Assembly (NCBI GenBank): GCA_910587135.1
Contig: CAJULF010000043.1
Location: forward strand, 1-23,097
Source of the DNA: an uncultured Oscillospiraceae bacterium
Lineage (GTDB): Bacteria > Bacillota > Clostridia > Oscillospirales > Ruminococcaceae
Direction: 5' to 3'
Length of the DNA: 23,097 bases
The translations under genes and the position numbers were made by a program. Positions 1-6,703 of this stretch are shown in pieces (within the stretch, counting starts at the first letter, position 1; each line of letters begins with the position of its first letter). Below the pieces are notes generated by a model. The model saw only the letters and a list, made by a program, of their open reading frames with translations. It made no database searches and was not told where the DNA came from.

Positions 1-27
1 CAGATTTAAATAAGGAGTTGATTTGTG

Positions 28-1779
28 ATGATCAAAAGACTGGCCGCCTGTATAAGACAGGCGAAAACCTGCGCGATACTCACGCCGATCTTCGTGCTTT
101 GCGAAACGGCGCTGGAGGTAATCATTCCTTTGGCGATGGCGGGGCTTATCGACAAGGGAATAATAATGGGAAATATGAACGAGGTAATAAGGTATGGTAT
201 ATATCTTATATGCCTTACGGCGCTTGCGCTGCTTTTCGGCGCGGTTGCGGGGTACACCGCCTCGCGCGCAAGTTCCTATTTCTCGCAGAACGTGCGGCAG
301 GATATGTATTACAATATACAGCACTTTTCCTTTGCGAATATTGACAAATTTTCGCCCGCAAGCCTTGTAACAAGGCTCACCACCGACGTTACAAACGTGC
401 AGATGGGTTTCCAGATGATGACGAGAATAGCGTTCAGAGCGCCCGCTATGCTTGTTTTCGCGTTTATATGCGCGTTTAACATTGATATGCAGCTGTCGCT
501 TATTTTCGTGGCGGCGATACCGTTCTTAGCGATAATTCTCGGAATAATCATCAAACTGGCGTACCCTATGTTCAACCGCGTTTTCAACACCTATGACCAT
601 CTTAACGAGGTGGTGGAGGAAAATCTCCGCGGCATACGCGTTGTAAAGAGCTTTGTGCGCGAAAAGCATGAGATAGGCAAATTCGGCAAGATATCCCAGA
701 GCATTTTCAAGGATTTCACCAAGGCGGAGAAAACCGTGGCGTTCAACGCGCCCGCAATGCAGATAGCGGTTTATACCTGCATGATACTTATTTCGTGGCT
801 GGGAGCAAATTCAATAGTGGCCGGCGGCAACGACCCCGCGTTCGGTCTTACAACGGGCGAACTGATGTCCATGTTCACCTATGCCATGCAGATACTTTTC
901 AGCCTGATGATGCTCTCAATGATCTTCGTTATGCTGACAATGGCTCAGGCAAGCGCAAAGCGCGTAGTTGAGGTACTCAACGAAAAATCGGATATAGTTG
1001 ACGGCGAGGAGAATATCACGGAGGTCGCGGACGGCTCCATCGAGTTCAGAAACGTATCCTTCAGATATTCCGAAAAAGCGGAAAAGAACGCGCTGCAAGG
1101 CGTCAACCTCACCATTAAATCGGGAGAGACCGTCGGGATACTCGGCGGCACGGGTTCTTCAAAATCCACGCTTGTGCAGCTTATACCGCGGCTTTACGAT
1201 GCCACCGAGGGCGAGGTGCTGGTCGGCGGCAGGAACGTCCGCGAGTATAATCTGGAGGTGCTGCGCAATAATGTGGCGATGGTGCTGCAAAAGAACGTGC
1301 TTTTCTCGGGAACTATCAAGGAAAACCTGCGCTGGGGCGACGAGAACGCCACCGACGAGGAAATTGAGCGTGTGTGCGGGCTTGCCTGCGCGGACGAGTT
1401 TGTCCAGGCGTTCCCCGATAAGTATGATACATATATAGAACAGGGCGGCTCAAACGTTTCCGGCGGTCAGAAGCAAAGGCTCTGCATTGCCAGAGCGTTG
1501 CTGAAAAAGCCTCGCATACTTATACTCGACGATTCCACCAGCGCTGTTGATACCAAAACCGACGCGATCATACGGCGCGCTTTCAGGGAAGAAATTCCCG
1601 ACACCACCAAGATAATTATCGCGCAGCGCGTTTCCAGTATCTGCGATGCGGATAAGATAATCATACTTAAGGACGGCTTGATAGACGATGTGGGAACTCA
1701 TGAGGAGCTGTACAAAAACAATCCCACATACCGCGAGGTGTACGATTCGCAGACGAGAGGAGGACAGGAAGATGAATGA
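28..1779 (+). CDS. ABC exporter half-transporter, degenerate-site subunit
   Basis: A 583-aa membrane-fused ABC exporter half: six predicted membrane helices in the first ~310 residues, then one nucleotide-binding domain. Visible motifs are Walker A GGTGSSKST (373-381), Q-loop Gln421, signature VSGGQ (477-481), and Walker B ending LDD (501-502). The catalytic Glu position is Asp502 and the switch His position is Gln533 (IAQRV). This pattern is known from the degenerate subunit of heterodimeric exporters such as TM287/288 and BmrCD. The next gene starts 8 bases before this stop, so the two are translated together and presumably form one exporter for drugs, peptides or lipids; the substrate cannot be read from sequence. 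AAGGAG at 12-17 lies 10 nt before the ATG at 28; a GTG at 25 is an equally possible start. The upstream promoter is outside the window. Confidence 0.93.
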   Translation: MIKRLAACIRQAKTCAILTPIFVLCETALEVIIPLAMAGLIDKGIIMGNMNEVIRYGIYLICLTALALLFGAVAGYTASRASSYFSQNVRQDMYYNIQHFSFANIDKFSPASLVTRLTTDVTNVQMGFQMMTRIAFRAPAMLVFAFICAFNIDMQLSLIFVAAIPFLAIILGIIIKLAYPMFNRVFNTYDHLNEVVEENLRGIRVVKSFVREKHEIGKFGKISQSIFKDFTKAEKTVAFNAPAMQIAVYTCMILISWLGANSIVAGGNDPAFGLTTGELMSMFTYAMQILFSLMMLSMIFVMLTMAQASAKRVVEVLNEKSDIVDGEENITEVADGSIEFRNVSFRYSEKAEKNALQGVNLTIKSGETVGILGGTGSSKSTLVQLIPRLYDATEGEVLVGGRNVREYNLEVLRNNVAMVLQKNVLFSGTIKENLRWGDENATDEEIERVCGLACADEFVQAFPDKYDTYIEQGGSNVSGGQKQRLCIARALLKKPRILILDDSTSAVDTKTDAIIRRAFREEIPDTTKIIIAQRVSSICDADKIIILKDGLIDDVGTHEELYKNNPTYREVYDSQTRGGQEDE

Positions 1780-3721
1780 AATAAACAAGAAAAAAGAGCC
1801 TGTCGGACAGGAACCGGCGCATATGCGCAAAAAGCCCGCCTTTAAGCTGAATGGTCGGGTAATGGGACGTATTTTCGGATATATGAAGCCTTTTAAGGTT
1901 CAGCTTGTCTTTGTGGCGGTGAGCATTGTGCTCAGCAGCGTGGCGAGCGTGGCTTCCTCGCTGTTTATCAAAACGCTTATAGATGATTATATAATGCCGC
2001 TTATAGGCGTGGAAAATCCTGATTTTTCCGGGCTGCTGTCGGCGATCACGGGAATGGTAGCAATATTCCTTGTGGGAATTGTATGCACACTTTGCTACAA
2101 CCGTCTTATGGCAAACGTATCTCAGGGAATGCTTAAAAATATCCGCGACGAAATGTTCGGTCATATGCAGACGCTGCCTATAAAATACTTCGATACCCAC
2201 ACCCACGGCGACGTAATGAGCTACTACACCAACGATACCGATGCGCTTCGCCAGATGATATCCCAGACGCTGCCGCAGGTGCTCTCGTCGCTGGTCACCA
2301 TCGTTTCGGTTTTCGCTTCCATGCTCAGCATATCGCTCTGGCTGACGCTCATAGTGGTGGCGTTTCTGGTGGTAATGTTCTTTACCACGGGAAAGATCGC
2401 GGCGCGCTCCGGTACATACTTCATGCGCCAGCAAAAATCTCTTGGCGATATAAACGGTTATATTGAGGAAATGATAAACGGTCAGCGCGTCGTTAAGGTG
2501 TTTTGTCATGAGGAGAAGGCAAAGGTGGGCTTTGACGAAAAAAATGTTAATCTCAGCGAGGACAACTGCCTTGCCAATGCCTACGCAAACGTACTCATGC
2601 CCGTAAACAACTGCATGGGCTATGTGCTGTACGTTATTATCGCAGTTGTGGGCGGCATTCTTACCATAAACGGAGTGATGAATATTTCATGCTTTTCCGT
2701 GGGAGTGCTTACGCTCGGAGCGGTAGCGTCCTTCCTGCAACTGTCGAGAAGCTTCATAGGACCTATCGGGCAGGTGTCGCAGCAGCTCAACTCGGTGGCT
2801 ATGGCTATGGCGGGTGCGGAGCGTATTTTCACGCTGCTCGATGAAAAATCCGAAACCGACGACGGATATGTTACTCTTGTAAACGCGAAATACGAAAACG
2901 GTCAGCTTACCGAAACTCCCGAGCGCACCCATCTCTGGGCATGGAAACACCCGCACACCGCGGACGGTTCCGTAACTTATACCGAGCTTAAGGGAGATAT
3001 AGTGCTGGACGATGTGGATTTCGGATATACACCCGACAAGACCGTACTGCACAATATCGATGTATACGCCCAGCCGGGACAGAAAGTGGCTTTTGTAGGC
3101 GCGACGGGCGCGGGAAAGACCACAATAACAAATCTTATCAACCGCTTTTACGATATCGCGGACGGTAAGATACGTTATGACGGAATAAATATAAATAAGA
3201 TAAAGAAAGACGATCTTCGGCGCTCCCTCGGGGTGGTGCTTCAGGATGTGAACCTGTTCACGGGCACTGTCATGGACAATCTTCGATACGGCAAACCCGA
3301 CGCTACGGACGAAGAGTGTATTGCGGCAGCTAAGCTTGCCAACGCGGACGGATTTATCAGAATGCTGCCGGATGGCTACAACACGATATTGAGCGGCGAC
3401 GGAAGCGGATTGTCCCAAGGACAGCGCCAGCTGATATCCATTGCCCGCGCCGCGGTAGCCGACCCGCCCGTTATGATACTGGACGAGGCGACATCTTCCA
3501 TCGATACCCACACAGAGGAGATAGTTCAGCGCGGCATGGACGCTCTTATGGAGGGACGCACGGTGTTCGTTATAGCCCACAGGCTGTCAACGGTCAAGAA
3601 TTCCGATGTTATCATGGTGCTTGATCACGGGCGGATCATCGAGCGCGGAAACCACGAAAAGCTCATTGCTGAAAAGGGGCAGTACTACAAGCTGTACACA
3701 GGCGCATTCGAGCTTGAATAA
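1772..3721 (+). CDS. ABC exporter half-transporter, catalytic subunit
   Basis: A 649-aa ABC exporter half with a TM domain followed by a canonical nucleotide-binding domain: Walker A GATGAGKTT (443-451), signature LSQGQ (547-551), Walker B LDE (Asp571, Glu572) and switch His603 (IAHRLS). A linker of roughly 60 residues between the membrane and ATPase domains (containing TERTHLWAWKHP-like sequence) is typical of this clostridial subgroup. The start at 1772 has AGGAGG at 1758-1763, 8 nt upstream; a longer open frame back to 1688 lacks such a site and would lie deep inside the previous gene. The non-canonical Q in the signature fits the partner of a degenerate subunit: this LSQGQ would complete the dead ATP site of the upstream protein, while the VSGGQ of that protein completes the active site here. 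Family certain, substrate unknown. Confidence 0.94.
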   Translation: MNEINKKKEPVGQEPAHMRKKPAFKLNGRVMGRIFGYMKPFKVQLVFVAVSIVLSSVASVASSLFIKTLIDDYIMPLIGVENPDFSGLLSAITGMVAIFLVGIVCTLCYNRLMANVSQGMLKNIRDEMFGHMQTLPIKYFDTHTHGDVMSYYTNDTDALRQMISQTLPQVLSSLVTIVSVFASMLSISLWLTLIVVAFLVVMFFTTGKIAARSGTYFMRQQKSLGDINGYIEEMINGQRVVKVFCHEEKAKVGFDEKNVNLSEDNCLANAYANVLMPVNNCMGYVLYVIIAVVGGILTINGVMNISCFSVGVLTLGAVASFLQLSRSFIGPIGQVSQQLNSVAMAMAGAERIFTLLDEKSETDDGYVTLVNAKYENGQLTETPERTHLWAWKHPHTADGSVTYTELKGDIVLDDVDFGYTPDKTVLHNIDVYAQPGQKVAFVGATGAGKTTITNLINRFYDIADGKIRYDGININKIKKDDLRRSLGVVLQDVNLFTGTVMDNLRYGKPDATDEECIAAAKLANADGFIRMLPDGYNTILSGDGSGLSQGQRQLISIARAAVADPPVMILDEATSSIDTHTEEIVQRGMDALMEGRTVFVIAHRLSTVKNSDVIMVLDHGRIIERGNHEKLIAEKGQYYKLYTGAFELE

Positions 3722-3726
3722 AAATC

Positions 3727-3752
3727 AGCGGACGGAATCAACCGTCCGCTTT
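3727..3752. terminator. Bidirectional intrinsic terminator after ABC genes
   Basis: A perfect 9-bp stem AGCGGACGG/CCGTCCGCT (3727-3735 with 3742-3750) and 6-nt loop begins a few bases after the ABC stop. On the plus strand a short T-rich tail follows (TTTAGATT). On the minus strand the stem is followed by GATTTTTATT, a better U-tract, so it probably also ends leftward transcription from the broken gene at 3756-3906. Confidence 0.75.
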
Positions 3753-3755
3753 AGA

Positions 3756-3906
3756 TTATAAAAAAGGTCTATTTGCCGCGCATTTTCGGCACATGAAATT
3801 TGAGCCTGACCATAAATCCGTGACTTTGCGAGTTACAACTTCCTTTAGCACTTCAAACTTATATGCATTCGCAGGGTGCAGCGGGTTGTTGACCCACTCG
3901 TTTCAT
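3756..3906 (-). pseudogene. Small gene broken by a one-base insertion
   Basis: On the minus strand AGGAG stands 6 nt before an ATG at 3906, but that frame stops after 15 codons (TAA at 3859-3861). Skipping one base just after the second codon (around 3898-3902) opens a 49-aa frame reading MK-EWVNNPLHPANAYKFE and ending at TAA 3756-3758, directly before the terminator. The restored product is hydrophilic, with a CRKC motif near its C terminus. Good RBS, clean restored frame and terminator suggest a real gene inactivated by a frameshift, or a sequencing error. No family is recognised, and the fragment is short enough that chance cannot be excluded. Confidence 0.35.
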
Positions 3907-4248
3907 AGTGCGCTCCTAAGAACAAGATAATGTTTGTTACTGCATAGTGGTATTCAGTTTGTATTAAAACCTCTCAAAAATGGGCTTTAGCCAAACAAAT
4001 TTTTTTGATTGTATTGTCCTGCCTCACATTAGCGCCTTATTGCATAAAACCGTAATGAGGTTGATATATAATCAGACAAAAATATTATTAGCATACAAAT
4101 TATGACAAAAAGGTAACAACCACACTATCAGGAACAGTTCAAAAAAATAAATGTGCATGAGACTACCTCTAAGCACTCTCTGCCACTGCTCTCCATACCT
4201 TATGCATTTACTATAAAACTTTTTAAACAAGTTTTTTACAAAAACCTA
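3907..4248. other. AT-rich gene-free stretch
   Basis: About 340 bases with no ORF carrying a convincing RBS on either strand and no recognisable RNA gene. It is clearly richer in A and T than the ABC genes. A weak imperfect dyad (CCTCACATTA ... TAATGAGG, around 4021-4060) is the only structure seen. It is probably host intergenic DNA left of the tRNA. Confidence 0.5.
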
Positions 4249-4277
4249 TTGACAAAATTACTCTTGTGTGATATAAT
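4249..4277 (+). promoter_or_regulatory. Consensus sigma-A promoter of the tRNA gene
   Basis: The -35 TTGACA (4249-4254), a 17-nt spacer and the -10 TATAAT (4272-4277) match the vegetative consensus at all 12 positions. The predicted start is near 4284, about 30 nt before the mature tRNA 5' end, as expected for a strong stable-RNA promoter. Confidence 0.9.
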
Positions 4278-4313
4278 ATTTACGGTTAGAAAATGATAAT
4301 TAAATTATTCTTT

Positions 4314-4390
4314 GCGCCAGTAGCTCAGCTGGATAGAGTATCTGGCTACGAACCAGAGGGTCGGGGGTTCGAATCCCTCCTGGCGTGCCA
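4314..4390 (+). tRNA. tRNA-Arg (anticodon ACG)
   Basis: A 77-nt cloverleaf: acceptor GCGCCAG (4314-4320) pairs with CTGGCGT (closing G-U). The D arm contains AGCTCAGCTGGATAGAG, the anticodon stem is TCTGG/CCAGA with loop CTACGAA (ACG at 4348-4350), and the T loop is GGTTCGAATCC. The 3' CCA is encoded (4388-4390). The ACG anticodon is normally edited to ICG and reads CGU/CGC/CGA codons. The gene has its own promoter and terminator and adjoins the prophage, so its 3' half is the probable integration target. Confidence 0.96.
4361..4390 (+). other. Putative prophage attachment site (attL) in tRNA 3' end
   Basis: Tyrosine-recombinase phages commonly integrate into the T-arm/acceptor half of a tRNA gene and restore it. 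Here the intact 3' half is where host-type sequence gives way to a prophage that continues to the window's right edge. The second att copy would be outside the window, so the core sequence and exact crossover cannot be confirmed. Confidence 0.4.
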
Positions 4391-4394
4391 AAAC

Positions 4395-4441
4395 AAAAAA
4401 CCTGTCAAGGTGCTTTATAATGCACTTTGGCAGGTTTTTTG
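4395..4441 (+). terminator. Intrinsic terminator after tRNA-Arg
   Basis: Stem ACCTGTCAAGGTGC pairs with GCACTTTGGCAGGT (two G-U pairs) around a short TTTATAAT loop, followed by TTTTTTG. Starting 5 nt after CCA, it ends tRNA transcription before the accessory genes. Confidence 0.9.
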
Positions 4442-4504
4442 TTTCTCTGTAATTTGTGGAAAAAGTCGGCTAATTTGTTCAAAATCAGCCTAAATTCCGT
4501 AAAA

Positions 4505-4527
4505 AATGTATGCAAAATGTATGCAAA
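4505..4527. repeat. Tandem 11-bp repeat beside the tRNA
   Basis: The unit ATGTATGCAAA occurs twice head to tail (4506-4516 and 4517-4527), about 115 bases from the tRNA end. Pairs of short direct repeats at this distance from an attachment site are typical arm-type integrase or excisionase binding sites. That role is inferred from position only. Confidence 0.5.
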
Positions 4528-4611
4528 GTTAGAAGCAGAAACTGATTTGAACCTCGAAATGCTTAAAAAATCTATCACAATTTTTTTCAACAATTTTGTT
4601 GATTTTCACCA

Positions 4612-4639
4612 AAGGGTATGACTATATAGCTATACCCTT
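4612..4639. promoter_or_regulatory. Short dyad (possible operator or weak terminator)
   Basis: Perfect 8-bp arms AAGGGTAT (4612-4619) and ATACCCTT (4632-4639) with a 12-nt AT-rich middle. It lies about 55 bases upstream of the candidate -10 of the XRE gene, and no long T-run follows, so an operator is at least as likely as a terminator. Confidence 0.35.
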
Positions 4640-4692
4640 CTTCATATCGCTCAGACACCCCTACAATTCATCTGTTCCATAACCCATAGCGA

Positions 4693-4698
4693 TATAAT
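4693..4698 (+). promoter_or_regulatory. Candidate -10 box for the XRE gene
   Basis: TATAAT at 4693-4698 is a perfect -10 hexamer, 62 nt before the first possible start of the regulator gene. No good -35 lies 16-18 nt upstream (ATCTGT at 4670-4675), which may mean a weak or activator-dependent promoter. Confidence 0.45.
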
Positions 4699-4760
4699 CT
4701 AACAAAGTAAAACATTATCTCAAACAAATGGTAAAATGTATCTAAAGGAGCGCTATGCTG

Positions 4761-5015
4761 ATGATTAAGATTACACTATCAACGAAGCTGGGCGAGCTTC
4801 GTTGGTCGCAAGCAGACCTTGCACGTGCCACAGGTATTAGACCCAACACCATTAGTGAGTTGTATAACGATCTTTGTGAGCGCGTCAACCTTGATTATAT
4901 CGACCGGATATGTGAGGCACTTAACTGCGACATATCGGATATTTTTGTCTATGTTCCAAACAAAAATAAAACATCCAAGAGTCGCGGAGGTTTTGAGCTA
5001 CATAAAGTCGAATGA
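4761..5015 (+). CDS. XRE-family (Cro/C1-type) small transcriptional regulator
   Basis: An 84-aa single-domain DNA-binding protein. The helix-turn-helix is visible in WSQADLARATGIRPNTISEL (about residues 16-35), followed by a closing pattern (IDRICEALNCDISDIF) typical of short HTH_26/Cro-C1 proteins. The tail is basic and lacks a ligand or protease domain, so it resembles a Cro-like switch protein rather than a full LexA-type repressor. AAAGGAG ends at 4750. The ATG at 4761 (10 nt away) matches the usual family beginning MIK; an in-frame ATG at 4755 (4 nt away) would add two residues. It lies between tRNA and the lysis genes, away from where a phage's main repressor normally sits, and is convergent with the 84-aa orphan gene. 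It may be a lysogenic-conversion regulator; its targets are unknown. Confidence 0.85.
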   Translation: MIKITLSTKLGELRWSQADLARATGIRPNTISELYNDLCERVNLDYIDRICEALNCDISDIFVYVPNKNKTSKSRGGFELHKVE

Positions 5016-5022
5016 TCACTCT

Positions 5023-5053
5023 CCCCGAGCTTTGCAGCTCGGGGAATTTTTTT
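5023..5053 (+). terminator. Intrinsic terminator after XRE gene
   Basis: A perfect 9-bp stem CCCCGAGCT/AGCTCGGGG (5023-5031, 5036-5044) with TTGC loop is followed by AA and a run of eight T. It starts 8 nt after the XRE stop. Confidence 0.95.
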
Positions 5054-5059
5054 TATACC

Positions 5060-5087
5060 AAAAACGGCTGCCCGTCTCCAAGCAGCC
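5060..5087 (-). terminator. Minus-strand terminator facing the XRE terminator
   Basis: GGCTGC (5066-5071) pairs with GCAGCC (5082-5087). On the minus strand the hairpin is followed by G then TTTTT (5060-5064). It is the first such structure downstream of the minus-strand gene at 5187-5441 and so probably ends that transcript about 100 nt past its stop. Confidence 0.6.
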
Positions 5088-5186
5088 ACTTTATTATACC
5101 TTTTAGTTGTAATCTCAATTGTCTATGCCTTATGACAACGTAATCATACCCCCACAGTTTCAAGGCGCTTATTTCTATAATACACA

Positions 5187-5441
5187 TCATTCCTGTATAT
5201 TCTCTATATCTTCCAGATAACACCATTGAAATCCATTTAAGATTGACCCCCCATAAGGACCATCATCGACATTCGGATGAGATATCCCATCACGAACAAC
5301 ACTTGTCATAATTTGTTCATTTTTACCCAAGTCGGCAAATTTGTATTTTAGTTTATAAACGATAATACGCCCGACCTCCGGATAATTCTTATTTTTCTTT
5401 CGAGTATTAACGGTTTGCCATTTGATGATAGTCTTTTCCAT
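5187..5441 (-). CDS. Orphan 84-aa protein, possible lysogenic-conversion gene
   Basis: No family is recognised. The protein begins MEKTIIKWQTV, has a basic N-terminal third (KKNKNYPEVGRIIVYKLKYK), a central VVRDGIS, and an acidic end (CYLEDIENIQE). It has no membrane segment or signal peptide, so it is probably a small cytoplasmic protein. The start at 5441 is fixed by AAGGGAG (5449-5455) 7 nt upstream. An in-frame ATG at 5459 would begin only about 2 nt after the predicted transcription start and can be dismissed. It has its own perfect promoter and its own terminator, so it is transcribed independently of the late operon, as expected for a gene expressed in the lysogen. Confidence 0.75.
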   Translation of the reverse strand: MEKTIIKWQTVNTRKKNKNYPEVGRIIVYKLKYKFADLGKNEQIMTSVVRDGISHPNVDDGPYGGSILNGFQWCYLEDIENIQE

Positions 5442-5467
5442 ACGGACGCTCCCTTGCATTTTGTTTA

Positions 5468-5496
5468 ATTATACCACACCCAAAGCAAAATGTCAA
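5468..5496 (-). promoter_or_regulatory. Perfect sigma-A promoter of the orphan gene
   Basis: On the minus strand, TTGACA (5491-5496), a 17-nt spacer and TATAAT (5468-5473) match the consensus exactly. Transcription should start near 5461, giving a leader of about 20 nt before the ATG at 5441. No clear overlapping operator was seen; a 6-bp inverted repeat AACTTA/TAAGTT lies upstream at 5511-5537. Confidence 0.9.
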
Positions 5497-5557
5497 TTAA
5501 CCAACAGTATAACTTACTTGTACTGATAGTTTAAGTTCAATAGCTCCACAAACGCAA

Positions 5558-5588
5558 AACCCGCCCCCGAGGAAATCCCCGAGGGCGG
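5558..5588 (-). terminator. Terminator of the phage late operon
   Basis: A GC-rich hairpin with arms CCGCCC...CGAGGGCGG (5561-5588) lies 14 nt past the endolysin stop. On the minus strand it is followed by GTTTTGCGTTTG. The arms contain a mismatch, but the stem is long. Confidence 0.75.
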
Positions 5589-5602
5589 TAAACCTTATAG
5601 AA

Positions 5603-6613
5603 CTACTTTATATCCGAAGCCCTGATCCAGCCGGTGACATTCTCCGAAATAGGCAGCTTTTCAACGTTTGCAGACTTAGGGCAGATACGGAGCATGCCGT
5701 CGATCTCAATGCCGTCATAGAGGAAGTAATCTCCCGTGACGAAGCAAGTCGCAGTTTTGGCGGTGGACGAAGCATACAGCCCCACATTGGACAGCGTGAG
5801 CTTTGTTCCCGCTTCATAGGCATTTGAAGCTGCTGCGGAGCCTGCGCCATTCGTGGTTATGTAGGTGCTGAATCCTGCTGCCTCCAGCTTTGCCGCCATA
5901 GCTTCGGCGTTTGCTCTTACTCCGAACGCTCCCACCTGGATTTTGTACAAGCCGCCAGCCTGTGTTACAAACGCGTCGAATCCTGCCGCCTTGACCTTTG
6001 CGAGCTGAGCCTCGGCATTCTCCTTAACGGAAAAGACTCCTGTCTGGACGCGGTACAGAACGTCGGGGGAAACCGCTCCGTTCAGTCTCGCGTTGACTTC
6101 CCGCGCGATCTGCCCATGCAGACCGTACAGATAATCACCGGGGCAGCTCTTGTTCGCGAACCAGCGGTGAACCGTCATATTCTGCTTGTCCACCTGTCCT
6201 ATAAGCGACTTGTCGCCCTGCCATTTCAGTTCCTTTATGCCGTTGCGCTTACAGATATCCGCACAAAGGTCGATCAAAGCAGCATACGCCTTATCGGAAA
6301 TGTGCCAGCCTGTGCTTTCGTCACCGTCATTGGCTACCTCTACCGTTACGGCTCTGTGGTCGTTTGAAGCCGACGAGGTACACCAAGAACGGTTTTTCTC
6401 CTCGACATACATCGCGATTCGACCGTCAGAGCCTATCCCATAGTTCGAGGAAGCCTGCTGAGAAGCCGCCGCGAAAATCTCACCGCAGGTTTCAATCGAG
6501 CAATCGCCCGCCATGCAGTGGATACTTATAGTGTCAATTCCATGCGTTCTGGTTCCTGAATGATTCGGACTTAATTTTGTGTAAACCACAAGAAGGCTAT
6601 TCGTGTACGCCAT
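5603..6613 (-). CDS. Endolysin: N-acetylmuramoyl-L-alanine amidase with two SPOR repeats
   Basis: A 336-aa cell-wall hydrolase that cuts the bond between N-acetylmuramic acid and L-alanine in peptidoglycan at the end of the lytic cycle. Residues ~8-175 form an Amidase_2/PGRP-type Zn domain: His32 (ISIHC) and His149 with Cys157 (VHRWFANKSCPGD) are the expected metal ligands. Two SPOR-type repeats follow: LYRVQTGVFSVKENAEAQL (from 187) and LYKIQVGAFGVRANAEAMA (from 222), a fold that binds glycan strands lacking stem peptides. The last ~70 residues (~263-336, ending VTGWIRASDIK) look like an SH3-type wall-binding domain. There is no signal peptide, so export depends on the holin. It is the last gene of the late operon; its ATG overlaps the stop of the 29-aa gene (TAATG). 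Confidence 0.93.
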   Translation of the reverse strand: MAYTNSLLVVYTKLSPNHSGTRTHGIDTISIHCMAGDCSIETCGEIFAAASQQASSNYGIGSDGRIAMYVEEKNRSWCTSSASNDHRAVTVEVANDGDESTGWHISDKAYAALIDLCADICKRNGIKELKWQGDKSLIGQVDKQNMTVHRWFANKSCPGDYLYGLHGQIAREVNARLNGAVSPDVLYRVQTGVFSVKENAEAQLAKVKAAGFDAFVTQAGGLYKIQVGAFGVRANAEAMAAKLEAAGFSTYITTNGAGSAAASNAYEAGTKLTLSNVGLYASSTAKTATCFVTGDYFLYDGIEIDGMLRICPKSANVEKLPISENVTGWIRASDIK

Positions 6614-6702
6614 TATTCCTCACCCTTTCCGTCGCTCAGTTCCGCCAGCGTCTCCGCCGATATTTCCTCACCGTTAATAATGATTTTTTCGTCTGTTCCC
6701 AT
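6613..6702 (-). CDS. 29-aa acidic peptide between holin and endolysin
   Basis: A 29-codon ORF beginning MGTDEKIIINGEEIS and ending SDGKGEE. GAGG lies 9 nt before its ATG at 6702, and its stop overlaps the amidase start (TAATG), so the amidase start region is read through by ribosomes translating this peptide. It has no membrane segment. The arrangement suggests a real translated gene, either functional or acting as a coupling leader that sets endolysin level. No family recognised. Confidence 0.6.
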   Translation of the reverse strand: MGTDEKIIINGEEISAETLAELSDGKGEE

Positions 6703-6703
6703 T

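Noticed and set aside
1667..3580. Long open frames of about 280-300 codons on the minus strand opposite the second ABC gene
   Set aside because: They are antisense to well-conserved ABC motifs, have no RBS, and their translations are low-complexity Arg/His/Tyr-rich sequence typical of shadow frames.
4293..4493. Plus-strand ORF over the tRNA-Arg
   Set aside because: It reads through the tRNA cloverleaf and its terminator; chance frame.
4427..4621. A 64-codon plus-strand frame that might be a remnant integrase C terminus
   Set aside because: It begins inside the tRNA terminator, has no integrase catalytic motif (R-H-R-Y), and no RBS.
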